Origin: Mucilaginibacter gracilis
GTDB taxonomy: Bacteria; Bacteroidota; Bacteroidia; Sphingobacteriales; Sphingobacteriaceae
Assembly: GCF_003633615.1 (NCBI RefSeq)
Contig: NZ_RBKU01000001.1
Span: forward strand, 2,108,001 to 2,172,000
Length of the DNA stretch: 64,000 nucleotides
Reading direction: 5' to 3'
Within the stretch, counting starts at the first letter, position 1. Every line of letters starts with the position of its first letter. The notes beneath the pieces were generated by a model that saw only the letters and a list, made by a program, of their open reading frames with translations, searched no databases and was not told where the DNA came from. Positions 1 through 8,637 of this stretch are shown piece after piece. The translations under genes were made by a program, and so were the position numbers.

Positions 1-334
1 GCGGATATAGGGCCAAAAACCAGCCCAGGCCAATCAAAATTGCGCCGCGTTTAATCACAGTTAGTAATAGTTTACCGTGTTGAGCGGCGTCGGCAGCTTT
101 GGTTTGCAGTGCAAAAACTATTGATACCCCAACAATGTATAGAAAAAACGGAAATATAAGGTCGGTAGGGGTACAGCCGTTCCAGGCTGCGTGTTCCAAG
201 GGGGCATAAATATGGCCCCAGTCGCCCGGGTTGTTAACCAGTATCATAGCCGCCACGGTTAGGCCGCGAAATACATCCAGAGACAGTAAACGGTTATTGA
301 GTTTTAAGTTTGGAGTTTGTGATAGCCCGGCCAT
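1..334 (-). CDS. Heparan-alpha-glucosaminide N-acetyltransferase-like membrane protein (DUF5009/DUF1624 type), 5' part only
   Basis: The first 111 codons of a gene that runs off the left edge. The ATG at 334 is followed by SLDVFRGLTVAAMILVNNPG and, further on, TPTDLIFPFFLYIVGVS. These blocks are typical of the acyltransferase family related to heparan-alpha-glucosaminide N-acetyltransferase, multi-pass membrane proteins thought to acetylate amino sugars. Two hydrophobic segments are visible (about residues 20-38 and 62-82), and a third begins before the edge. It is divergent from the anmK gene, so the two flank one intergenic regulatory region and may both serve amino-sugar recycling. The substrate in Bacteroidota is not established; that part is inference from family and neighbour. 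Confidence 0.85.
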   Translation of the reverse strand, partial: MAGLSQTPNLKLNNRLLSLDVFRGLTVAAMILVNNPGDWGHIYAPLEHAAWNGCTPTDLIFPFFLYIVGVSIVFALQTKAADAAQHGKLLLTVIKRGAILIGLGWFLALYP

Positions 335-436
335 AATTTAATGTTGCGTTAAACAAATATATATTTTTTAAAATCAAACAGGTAGGTTAGGTGCGGCGGT
401 TATTTTTTTGCCGGCTGGTAATACTTAAATCTGTAT

Positions 437-444
437 TACATTTG
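437..444 (+). promoter_or_regulatory. -7 promoter box of anmK
   Basis: The sequence TACATTTG matches the Bacteroidota -7 consensus TAnnTTTG. It ends 5 nt before the ATG at 450, so transcription should start at or next to the start codon and give a leaderless mRNA. No clear -33 TTTG lies at the usual spacing. Confidence 0.55.
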
Positions 445-449
445 CAAAA

Positions 450-1643
450 ATGATTTCACTTAACACCAATTTGCAGCGCCTTTTTGCGGCGGCCCAAAAG
501 CCGGTTAAGCTGGGCATTGGCTTAATGTCGGGCACGTCGTTAGATGGTTTAGACGTTGCCCTGTGTAAGTTTACCGGTAGCGGTTTAAATACACAATTTG
601 AGTTGGTGCAGTTTAAAACGGTGCCTTATGGGGATGAATTTAAAAACGAGATTAAGCAGGTGTTTTCGCGCAAGCTGGTTGACCTGGAGAAACTGACCTT
701 GCTTAATGCCTACATAGGCAGCTTTCATGCAGAATTAATATTAGAGTGCCTTGCCGGGTGGAAAGTTGCTGCCGCCGATGTTGATTATATTGCCAGCCAC
801 GGGCAAACCATTTACCATGCCCCCCAAAGCCTGCATGGCATTGCCGGTTACCCAAACGCCACCCTGCAAATAGGCGACGGCGACCATATTGCCGTAAAAA
901 CAGGTATATTAACCATAAGCGATTTTAGGCAGAAACACTTAGCCGCCGGTGGCGAGGGTGCACCGCTGGCCTTATATGGCGATGTGATTTTAGGGAGCCA
1001 AACTGGCCAAAACCGCATATTGTTAAACATTGGCGGTATTGCAAACCTTACCTACTTACCTGCCGATAGTGATGCAACAGCCGTAATGTGTACCGATATT
1101 GGCCCTGGCAATACTTTAATTGATGCCGCCTGCCAACTGTATTTTGAAAAGGCTTATGATGAGGATTCGGCAATAGCTTTATCAGGAAGTGTTAATGGCG
1201 CGCTTTTAACGGCATTATTAAACCATGATTTTTTTAACCAACCATTGCCTAAAACCACCGGCCCCGAATTGTTTAATTTAGCTTATTTGCAGCACGCACA
1301 GCAACAATCGGCCACTTTAAATATCGCTCATGCGGATATCATAACCACCCTGAGTGCCTTTACTGCTCAAACCATAGCTAACGCTATTGGCCTGTTTAAT
1401 ATCAATAGCGGGCTTAGGTTATTTGCAAGCGGCGGCGGCGCGCATAACCCATTTATAATGAGGTACCTGCAAAAGCTGTTGCCCCATGTTTATATTGGCA
1501 ACACCAATGAGCTGGGCATACAGCCCGACGCCAAAGAAGCCATACTTTTTGCCCTGCTGGGCAACGAGGCTTTATGCGGCCAACCTATAAAAATAGGCAA
1601 TAACCCACAGGTATTGATGGGGAAATTTAGTTTCCCGGTATAG
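450..1643 (+). CDS. anmK: Anhydro-N-acetylmuramic acid kinase
   Basis: Cytoplasmic kinase that hydrolyses and phosphorylates 1,6-anhydro-MurNAc to MurNAc-6-phosphate in peptidoglycan recycling. The 397-residue protein has the family's ATP-binding signature GLMSGTSLDGLD at residues 24-35, the SHGQT block near residue 115, LLNIGGIANLTYL near 190 and FASGGGAHNPF near 330, and full family length. The start at 450 is supported by a -7 box ending 5 nt upstream. The gene stops at 1643 and the convergent DeoR-family gene stops at 1644, with no base between them and no obvious terminator hairpin. The neighbouring amino-sugar acyltransferase fits a sugar-recycling role. Confidence 0.95.
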   Translation: MISLNTNLQRLFAAAQKPVKLGIGLMSGTSLDGLDVALCKFTGSGLNTQFELVQFKTVPYGDEFKNEIKQVFSRKLVDLEKLTLLNAYIGSFHAELILECLAGWKVAAADVDYIASHGQTIYHAPQSLHGIAGYPNATLQIGDGDHIAVKTGILTISDFRQKHLAAGGEGAPLALYGDVILGSQTGQNRILLNIGGIANLTYLPADSDATAVMCTDIGPGNTLIDAACQLYFEKAYDEDSAIALSGSVNGALLTALLNHDFFNQPLPKTTGPELFNLAYLQHAQQQSATLNIAHADIITTLSAFTAQTIANAIGLFNINSGLRLFASGGGAHNPFIMRYLQKLLPHVYIGNTNELGIQPDAKEAILFALLGNEALCGQPIKIGNNPQVLMGKFSFPV

Positions 1644-2390
1644 TTAATACAATAAAATGTTTTCGCGGCGGTAGGCGTGCAGGGCGTTATCGTCGGGCTG
1701 TAAATCGGTTATCAGGCAGTGTATTTGGTGCAGTTGGCAAACGCGCATGCGCTGCACGGTATTTAGCTTTTCGGCAACGCACATAATAGCTACTTTGTTT
1801 GAGGCATTTATCATCGCTTTTTTTACCTGCACAATGTCCAGGTCAGAGTCTGTTACACCATCTCCTATTGATATGCCATTGGTTCCTAAAAAACAAATAT
1901 CAAACCTAATTTCGTGTAAATAGCTAACTACCTGTGTACCCACACAAACCTGCGAGTTTTTAGAAAACTGCCCGCCTATTAATATTACAGTAATTAAAGG
2001 ATGATCGGCCAGTTGCAAGGCAACAAGCGGACTAATGGTAAAAATAGTTGCCGTGCGGTTGTCGGGCAAAAGGCGCACCATTTGTAAAACGGTTGTACCG
2101 CCGCCGGTTAGTACCACCATGCCATCTTTAATCATGCTCATGGCTTTTTTGGCAATTTCCTTTTTTGCATCGCCGGCATAAATATCATTCTGCTGAAAAG
2201 GGTAGTGGTATGACCGCGACAATGCACCGCCATGTACTTTAACAATTGTACCGGCTTCGTCCATTTCGTTTAAATCGCGCCGGATGGTGTCTTCCGAAAC
2301 GTTAAGTCGGAGGGCGAGATCTGAAGACAATACCTTATTATGCAGGTTTATTTCTTTAATAATTAAAGCGTGTCTTTCTTTTTTCAGCAT
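1644..2390 (-). CDS. DeoR/GlpR-family transcriptional regulator
   Basis: 248 residues with an N-terminal DeoR winged helix-turn-helix (about residues 1-57; the recognition block is LNVSEDTIRRDLNEMDEAG) and a C-terminal DeoRC sugar-phosphate sensor domain (GGTTVLQMVRLLP near 97, FLGTNGISIGDGVTDSD near 170). Family members repress sugar-metabolism operons and are released by phosphorylated sugars. It is convergent with anmK with no spacer and divergent from the SusC/SusD operon. It could control either the amino-sugar genes or the downstream uptake operon; the sequence does not decide. The target and effector are unknown. Confidence 0.9.
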   Translation of the reverse strand: MLKKERHALIIKEINLHNKVLSSDLALRLNVSEDTIRRDLNEMDEAGTIVKVHGGALSRSYHYPFQQNDIYAGDAKKEIAKKAMSMIKDGMVVLTGGGTTVLQMVRLLPDNRTATIFTISPLVALQLADHPLITVILIGGQFSKNSQVCVGTQVVSYLHEIRFDICFLGTNGISIGDGVTDSDLDIVQVKKAMINASNKVAIMCVAEKLNTVQRMRVCQLHQIHCLITDLQPDDNALHAYRRENILLY

Positions 2391-2465
2391 AAAAACGATG
2401 TTAAAATGAATATTAAACTAAAGTTGCATTTTTTTGCCGACTTTTTAAATTAAATTGCCCGAAAC

Positions 2466-2618
2466 ATGCAAACAATAAAATTATTTTTATTTAAATTAGC
2501 CTTGAAGTTCATATTTTGCATAGTTGCACTTGCGTGTTGTTGCATGTTTGCCCTTGTGCCGGGTTTAATTCGGTATAAAAATGCAGATAATGGATTTATT
2601 GTCGGCATTTCGGGCTGA
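2466..2618 (+). CDS. Possible small single-span membrane protein (50 aa)
   Basis: An ATG-initiated reading frame of 50 codons lies in the intergenic region between the DeoR gene and susC. It begins MQTIKLFLFKLALKF and carries a Cys-rich hydrophobic stretch (FIFCIVALACCCMFALVPG) followed by a short polar tail. The order of basic N-terminus, hydrophobic helix and polar tail suits a small membrane protein or a decayed signal peptide. No homology is recognised and no promoter box was found, so it may be chance. The rest of 2391-2748 shows nothing else clear. Confidence 0.25.
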   Translation: MQTIKLFLFKLALKFIFCIVALACCCMFALVPGLIRYKNADNGFIVGISG

Positions 2619-2748
2619 TTTTTTCTTCGGTAACAATTGCTTTTATTACATCAGGCTATCAAGGTAAAAAGGAACGATGAAGTGTTCGGGATGCGCCATT
2701 AATAGTTTGCTTAAAATTTCAACTAAATAACAAACTCTAAATAAACTC

Positions 2749-5700
2749 ATGTATGAAAAAAATCTACTCATGCTTTTTCTTGCAGTATTTTGTTGCCTAA
2801 CACAAGTTATGGCGCAAAGTATGGTTAAGGGGAAGGTTACCGACGAAAGAGATGGTAGCCCCATGCCCGGCGTCACGATCCGTTTAAAGGGCTCATCAAT
2901 TGTGGCCGTATCAAATGGTTCCGGCGATTATTCTATAACAGCTAAGGCCGGTCAAATTATGGTCTTTACATTTATTGGTTATGTAACCAAAGAGGTTACC
3001 GTTGGCACATCCGCCGGTTACAATGTAAAACTTCAGGAATCTGCCGGTACGTTAAACGAGGTTGTGGTTACAGCTTATGGCATCCCGCGTGATAAAAAGA
3101 GTTTGGGTTACTCTACGCCAATAGTTAAAGGCGATGAGGTATCAGAAACCCAGCGCGAAGACTTTTTTGGCGGTTTGCAGGGCCGTGTACCCGGTTTATC
3201 AATTAACAGCACAAACGGTGCGCCTGGAGCTTCGGCACAAATTGTGTTAAGGGGTTTTACATCTATCAGCGGCGATAACAACGCTTTGATAGTGGTAGAT
3301 GGGGTGCCTATTAACAACACCACTCTAAACCAAAATAACCTGGTTACTAATGGTGCAAATAGCGCGCAAGATTACTCAAACCGTGCTATGGATATTAACC
3401 CTTACGATATTGAAACATACACCATAATGAAAGGCCCTGAAGCAACGGCCTTATACGGTAGTGCGGGTTCGGGTGGTGCAATTTTGATAACCACAAAAAA
3501 AGGAAAAGCAGGTGCCGGTAGTGTTACCTATACTAACTCATTCAGAGAATCAGTGGTAAATAAGTTCCCTGAAATACAACAGGTGTACAATTCGGGCACT
3601 ACTGGTGGGGTTTTTAGCTCATCAACATCAAGCTTTTTTGGGCCTAAATTTGTAGCAGGTACGCAAATTTATGATAACATTCACAACTTTTACCAACACG
3701 GCTATGCCCAAAAGCACAATGTGGCGTTACAAGGCGGTACAGATAAATTTACCTATTACTGGTCTAATGAGTATAGCGATACCAAAGGTACTATACCCAC
3801 CACAACCTATACCCGGTTTAGCAGCCGTTTAACAGGTAGTGCTGTCATTTCGCCCTTGTTAAAGGTTACTACAACCATGAATTATGTTAACACAAACAAC
3901 AATAAAACCAATAAAGCCAATAATGGCACATTAGAGGAGTTGATGCGTTTTCCGTCTGATTATGATATCACTAACTATCAGGATGCAAACGGTAATCGTG
4001 TATTGCATTTGGCTTCTATTTATAGTGAGTATGATAATCCTTTATGGGACGTGAACAAAGATCCTTCATATGATAAAGGCGACCGTTTTATTGGTAACGT
4101 TAATTTATTATTGACCCCAAACAATTGGTTTAGTATTAATGGCATATTTGGTACCGATGTTGCCGCTACAAATGGTACACAGGTTTATAACGGGCAATCA
4201 TATAAGGGTTCCGGATCAGCAACTGCACCAACTTTGGGTAGCATATTGAATTACCAGGACCTTACCAAAATATATAATGGGTCGGTTGTTGCTACTGCGA
4301 AAACTAAAATGGGCAAATCGTTCAGCGGTACTTACATTGCAGGGGCCACTTTTAGTGATTTTACTGATAACGTGAACTCGCAATATGGTACGCACTTTGG
4401 CGATCCCAATTTTTACAGTATAAATAATACACTGGTTACCACCCGTAACGCCGCTACTACTTTGACGCGGTATCGTAGCGTGGGTACTTTTGTGCAGGCT
4501 GTACTCGGTTATAAATCATTAGTATATGTTACGCTTACAGAACGGGTTGACGGATCATCCAAATTATCAGCCAGTTATAATGCCAATACAGGATCAACAG
4601 CTGTTTCATATCCCTTTTTCTCTTACCCTGCAGCCAGTATGGCCTTTAACTTTACCGAATTAAAGCAGGTACAAAACGCTTTACCTTTTGTTAACTATGG
4701 TAAGTTGCGTGTATCATATGCCGAAACAGGTAAAGAGCCCGGTAAACCTTATCTAAAAGGTACCGTTTATACTGCTGCAAGTACAACAGGCGGAGGTTAC
4801 GCGGTGGGTCTTAATGGTGGAAATTCTGATCTTAGCCCGGAAAGGACCAAGAACTTTGAAACAGGTATAGAACTACAGTTTTTAAATAACCGATTAGGCT
4901 TAGACTTTAACTACTATACTTTACGTAGCGAAGGCCAGATCATTCTTCCCCGTTTAAGTTACATCAGCGGTTTTGTGCTTGAGTATTTAAATGGCGGTAT
5001 TGTTAGGCACAACGGTGTTGAGGTGCAAATAACAGCTAACCCAATTAAAAGCGCCAAGTTTAACTGGAATACTATCCTGAATTTCTCGCACGATAAAGGT
5101 ACAGTGGTTTCTATCGCAAATCAATTGCCGGAGTTATATGATTCGGATACCCAGATTGTTGGTACTATTAGGAGCGCAGTAGCACCGGGATATAGCATTG
5201 GTACAATTACCGGACCCCGTTTTGATAAAAACAATGCCGGCCAGACATTGATAAATCCATCAACCGGTTTACCTACAATATCAGATGTTAACTATTATCC
5301 GATAGGTGATCGTACGCCTAAATTTAATGCTTCGTTAAATAATACGTTTAGCTATAAATCTGTTAGTTTATCGTTTTTATGGGATCTGCGTTATGGTGGC
5401 GATGTTGTTAATGGTACAGAGTACGAGGCTTATACCAAAGGTATCAGTGTGAAAACGCTTGATAGAGAGGTACCACGTATTATTACCGGTGTACTTAACG
5501 ATGGATTTCAAAATACCAATCATCCAACACCTAATAATATAGCTATCATACCTTACTCTAACTCTTCTTATTATACTACTAACGTATCGCCCGAGATGTT
5601 TGTAGAACATAATATTAAAACATTACGCTTACGCGATGTAACTTTAAGGTATAACTTTCCGCAATCAACATTGGCAAGGTTAGGGTTCGTAAAATCATTG

Positions 5701-5871
5701 GGCGTATTCTTTACGGTAACCGATGCTATACTCATAACCAATTACTCAGGTATGGATCCGGAAAGTAATGCTACAAATGCGTCGTCGGGAGGTATTGGCG
5801 GTTACGGTATCGATTATGGTAACGTTGGTAAGCCTATCAGTTATAATATAGGTTTAAGTGTAAAATTATAA
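2749..5871 (+). CDS. SusC/RagA-family TonB-linked outer-membrane protein
   Basis: 1040-residue outer-membrane nutrient importer. In order: a signal peptide (MYEKNLLMLFLAVFCCLTQVMA, cut before QS), a CarboxypepD_reg-like domain (about residues 25-105, starting VKGKVTDERDGSPMPGVTIR), the SusC linker LNEVVVTAYG, a TonB plug (about 115-240, with PGLSINSTNGAPGASAQIVL and ALIVVDGVPINN), then a long beta-barrel ending in NIGLSVKL. The overlapping ATG at 2753 is in another frame and stops early, so 2749 is the start. The susD-like gene follows after 12 bp, forming an uptake pair whose substrate (glycan, peptide or other) cannot be read from sequence. No ECF sigma or anti-sigma gene adjoins it. Confidence 0.95.
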   Translation: MYEKNLLMLFLAVFCCLTQVMAQSMVKGKVTDERDGSPMPGVTIRLKGSSIVAVSNGSGDYSITAKAGQIMVFTFIGYVTKEVTVGTSAGYNVKLQESAGTLNEVVVTAYGIPRDKKSLGYSTPIVKGDEVSETQREDFFGGLQGRVPGLSINSTNGAPGASAQIVLRGFTSISGDNNALIVVDGVPINNTTLNQNNLVTNGANSAQDYSNRAMDINPYDIETYTIMKGPEATALYGSAGSGGAILITTKKGKAGAGSVTYTNSFRESVVNKFPEIQQVYNSGTTGGVFSSSTSSFFGPKFVAGTQIYDNIHNFYQHGYAQKHNVALQGGTDKFTYYWSNEYSDTKGTIPTTTYTRFSSRLTGSAVISPLLKVTTTMNYVNTNNNKTNKANNGTLEELMRFPSDYDITNYQDANGNRVLHLASIYSEYDNPLWDVNKDPSYDKGDRFIGNVNLLLTPNNWFSINGIFGTDVAATNGTQVYNGQSYKGSGSATAPTLGSILNYQDLTKIYNGSVVATAKTKMGKSFSGTYIAGATFSDFTDNVNSQYGTHFGDPNFYSINNTLVTTRNAATTLTRYRSVGTFVQAVLGYKSLVYVTLTERVDGSSKLSASYNANTGSTAVSYPFFSYPAASMAFNFTELKQVQNALPFVNYGKLRVSYAETGKEPGKPYLKGTVYTAASTTGGGYAVGLNGGNSDLSPERTKNFETGIELQFLNNRLGLDFNYYTLRSEGQIILPRLSYISGFVLEYLNGGIVRHNGVEVQITANPIKSAKFNWNTILNFSHDKGTVVSIANQLPELYDSDTQIVGTIRSAVAPGYSIGTITGPRFDKNNAGQTLINPSTGLPTISDVNYYPIGDRTPKFNASLNNTFSYKSVSLSFLWDLRYGGDVVNGTEYEAYTKGISVKTLDREVPRIITGVLNDGFQNTNHPTPNNIAIIPYSNSSYYTTNVSPEMFVEHNIKTLRLRDVTLRYNFPQSTLARLGFVKSLGVFFTVTDAILITNYSGMDPESNATNASSGGIGGYGIDYGNVGKPISYNIGLSVKL

Positions 5872-5883
5872 GGAGAGAATAAA

Positions 5884-7545
5884 ATGAGAAACATATATAA
5901 ATTATTAACCATAACAACGGCTTTACTTGCTACAGCTTCGGGCTGTACAAAATACCTTGATATCAACTCAAATCCGGTGGTACCACAGATTGTGAAAGCG
6001 GAGTTACTTTTACCGCCGATAGAATACCAAATGTGTAACGGGACCGAGCAGGATTATACCAGATCGATATCAAAATTAACGCAAAATATGGCAGGCGTTG
6101 ATGCATCAAGCGTTGCTACATATTACTGGGAACAACACGGATACCCTGGTGCAAGTGATGTAGGCGGTGTGGTTTGGCGGATGGTGTATTTTGATTTGGG
6201 TATTAACCTGGAAAACCTGATTAAAGATGCTGTTGCCAATCAAAAATATGAATATGCCGGGATTGGTTATGCTATCAAGGCATGGGCCTATCAAATAGGT
6301 ACTGATGAATACGGCCCGCTAAATATTACCGATGCTTTTACAGCAGGCCAGTTAACTTATAGTTATCAGGATCAGCCCGATGTGTATGCCAAGGTGAGGG
6401 AATGGGGTAACTTATCTGTTAAGTATATGAACATGACAAGCCCTGTTAATTATGCGCCAACGCTACAAGCAACTGCTACAGGTGATGGAATTTATAAAGG
6501 CGATAAAACCAAATGGAAGAAATTTGTTTATGGCTTATTTGCGTTACAATATGGGCACTTAGTTAATAAAGCCGAGTACAAAACACAGTATGCCGATAGC
6601 GTTGTTAAATATGTAGGTTTATCGTTGGCTAACGAAACCGAAGATGCATCTATATATTTTAACGCTGCTACTTATGTAGATGCCAATCCGCTTGGGCCAC
6701 TTAATGCAGGTACTTCAAATACAGGCTTATTAAATTCAAGTACAGGTTATGGCAGGCAAACAACAACTATTTTAGGTTTGCTAACCGGTGGTGTTAGGGG
6801 AACACCTACACCAAGTCCTACTACATCTTTAGATCCACGCTTAAGCCGGTTTTTAACACCAGGGCTTGCTGTGTCCGCATCGAATCCTACTTCCAATGGT
6901 AGCCCCATTTACAATGCTGTAACTCCAACCTTGGGATCCAACCTTACAACAGAGCCTACTGTATTGGGTTATTTACCATCGGGGCAAACCTATTATAACG
7001 GTAAATATATTTTTACCGATAAGGCCCGCTACCCTATCATGACGTATTCGCAATTGCAATTTGCTTTGGCAGAGGCTTATTTTATTAAGAATAGTAATGT
7101 GGGCAATACAGCCGCAGTAACGGCATACAGAAATGGTATTTCGGCCACGTTTGATTTTTATAATCAGTACGGCCGTACTGCGCTTACCCCAGATGCTGCA
7201 ATATCAACAACCGAAATAAGCAATTATATGGCATCCAGCGAAGTAGTGCAATTGGCTAGCCCAACAGACCTTACGATAGCCGATATTATGCAGCAAAAGT
7301 ATATTGCCCAATGGGGCTGGGCCGGTACCGAAACCTGGTGCGATTTGCGGAAATATAAGTATAGCCCAACCGTTTTCCGTACCTATTATCAAATACCAAC
7401 TGCTACACTAATGTTTGGTAAATATGCTTACCGTAACAGGCCTCGTTATAACTCAGAGTATGTATGGAATGCGGCTGCGCTTAATGCAATTGGTGGTTTA
7501 GCACCAAATTACAATACTGTGGAAATGTGGTTTAGTCAACCCTAA
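5884..7545 (+). CDS. SusD/RagB-family outer-membrane lipoprotein (SusD-like_2 type)
   Basis: 553-residue surface lipoprotein that should cap the SusC barrel and bind the substrate. The lipobox LLATASGC puts the lipidated cysteine at residue 21, followed by TKYLDINSNP, a hallmark of the SusD-like_2 branch. Tetratricopeptide-like helical regions follow (for example YAGIGYAIKAWAYQIGTDEYGPL near 120-142, and YSQLQFALAEAYFIKNSN near 390), and the C-terminus resembles family members (WAGTETWCDLRKYKYSP near 480). It starts 12 bp after susC and is followed closely by the DUF4397 gene, so the three are probably one transcript. Confidence 0.93.
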   Translation: MRNIYKLLTITTALLATASGCTKYLDINSNPVVPQIVKAELLLPPIEYQMCNGTEQDYTRSISKLTQNMAGVDASSVATYYWEQHGYPGASDVGGVVWRMVYFDLGINLENLIKDAVANQKYEYAGIGYAIKAWAYQIGTDEYGPLNITDAFTAGQLTYSYQDQPDVYAKVREWGNLSVKYMNMTSPVNYAPTLQATATGDGIYKGDKTKWKKFVYGLFALQYGHLVNKAEYKTQYADSVVKYVGLSLANETEDASIYFNAATYVDANPLGPLNAGTSNTGLLNSSTGYGRQTTTILGLLTGGVRGTPTPSPTTSLDPRLSRFLTPGLAVSASNPTSNGSPIYNAVTPTLGSNLTTEPTVLGYLPSGQTYYNGKYIFTDKARYPIMTYSQLQFALAEAYFIKNSNVGNTAAVTAYRNGISATFDFYNQYGRTALTPDAAISTTEISNYMASSEVVQLASPTDLTIADIMQQKYIAQWGWAGTETWCDLRKYKYSPTVFRTYYQIPTATLMFGKYAYRNRPRYNSEYVWNAAALNAIGGLAPNYNTVEMWFSQP

Positions 7546-7562
7546 TTATTTAAGTGATAAAA

Positions 7563-8387
7563 ATGATCAGAATGAAAAAGAAAAGTTCAATTATAGCTAT
7601 CTGCGTTATTAGCCTGATTGCTATCATCGTTGGCTGTGGCAAGGCTGTGATACATTATGGCGATATAACATTGTTGGATGATAACCACGCTACTATTAAA
7701 ATAAATAACGAATCAATGTATGCCAATGCCCGTACAGTTTTTTACAAAATAAACGATCAGCGCATAAGTGGGTTATTGCCTGCCCGATCACCATTCCCTG
7801 GTGGCGGTTATAATACTGGTGGTAATAGCACTGCTGATGTTTTAGAGGTTCCTTCAGGAGCAGTTAAGTTTTCGATGGTAATGCCACATAAGTTTGATAA
7901 CGGAACAGATTCGGTGGTATTGTATAGTACTACTTTGCAGTTAACAGGTAATACCAGTTACACATTACATACCGCTGACACAGCAGCAAACACGCAAAGT
8001 GTGTTAATTAAAGAAAACCTGGCGTTAGCAGATTCCGGTTCGGCCCGGTTCCACTTTGTAAATTTAATGCCAGCCACACCCGCAGTAGATATATACTACG
8101 GTGCCAGTGCCGCAACCGCTGCCGACCAAAGTTCGGATACGTTGCTGGTTAGTAATTTGCAGTTTATGCAAAATAGTCCGGATGTGGTATTGAAAATTGT
8201 AGGTGCAAACCGTATTTGGAAGGTACGTGCAGCTGGCGCGGCTAAAACAGCCGCGGCTGTTATCTCTTCGTATACAAGTACAAACGTGCCAGCAAGTACG
8301 CGTGTTTATGTAGGTTTTGCAATAGGATATGTAGGTAAAACAACAGCAGCACAAAAGCCTTATGTTTCATTTATGCTGCTCCGATGA
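7563..8387 (+). CDS. DUF4397-domain lipoprotein
   Basis: About 274 residues, third gene of the SusC/SusD operon. The leader MIRMKKKSSIIAICVISLIA ends in a lipobox (IIVGC), so it should be an outer-membrane or periplasmic lipoprotein. The C-terminal half contains the DUF4397 signature SARFHFVNLMPATPAVDIYY. The function of DUF4397 proteins is not known; those next to susC/susD are presumed surface accessory proteins. The start is uncertain: GTG at 7554, ATG at 7563 and ATG at 7572 are all in frame; 7563 is chosen. A terminator hairpin follows. Confidence 0.8.
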   Translation: MIRMKKKSSIIAICVISLIAIIVGCGKAVIHYGDITLLDDNHATIKINNESMYANARTVFYKINDQRISGLLPARSPFPGGGYNTGGNSTADVLEVPSGAVKFSMVMPHKFDNGTDSVVLYSTTLQLTGNTSYTLHTADTAANTQSVLIKENLALADSGSARFHFVNLMPATPAVDIYYGASAATAADQSSDTLLVSNLQFMQNSPDVVLKIVGANRIWKVRAAGAAKTAAAVISSYTSTNVPASTRVYVGFAIGYVGKTTAAQKPYVSFMLLR

Positions 8388-8473
8388 CCGTATACTTGTA
8401 GACAGTTAATGTGCGGGTTGCGAAATTCCGGCTTTAATAGTAGTGTTTGATTAATATAAGTGTTTTGTAAAGA

Positions 8474-8507
8474 GCCGTCTATAAGTAAAATTATAGGCGG
8501 TTTTTTT
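8474..8507 (+). terminator. Rho-independent terminator of the SusC/SusD operon
   Basis: The stem GCCGTCTATAA / TTATAGGCGG, with one G:U pair, encloses a 6-nt loop and is followed by TTTTTTT. It lies 87 nt after the DUF4397 stop codon. Confidence 0.8.
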
Positions 8508-8574
8508 GTGGCTCATAACGGTTGATGAATACACAGTTGATAGGCAAAAATTAAAGCCAGCGGATACACAAGCA

Positions 8575-8627
8575 CCATATCAAGCAATAAAAGCTGCCCC
8601 AAAGGCGGCTTTTATTGCTTGATATGG
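8575..8627. terminator. 24-bp inverted repeat between convergent operons
   Basis: Two 24-nt arms (8575-8598 and 8604-8627) are complementary apart from one G:U position and enclose the loop CCAAA. It begins 11 nt beyond the stop of the minus-strand amidohydrolase. The T run lies inside the stem (GGCTTTTATT), so it could terminate either strand. It could also be a short repeat element rather than a classical terminator. Confidence 0.6.
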
Positions 8628-8637
8628 TAATTATATC

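Noticed and set aside
2749..8387. SusC/SusD operon as a polysaccharide utilisation locus
   Set aside because: No glycoside hydrolase, lyase or sugar-binding SusE/F gene lies beside it, so a glycan substrate is not supported.
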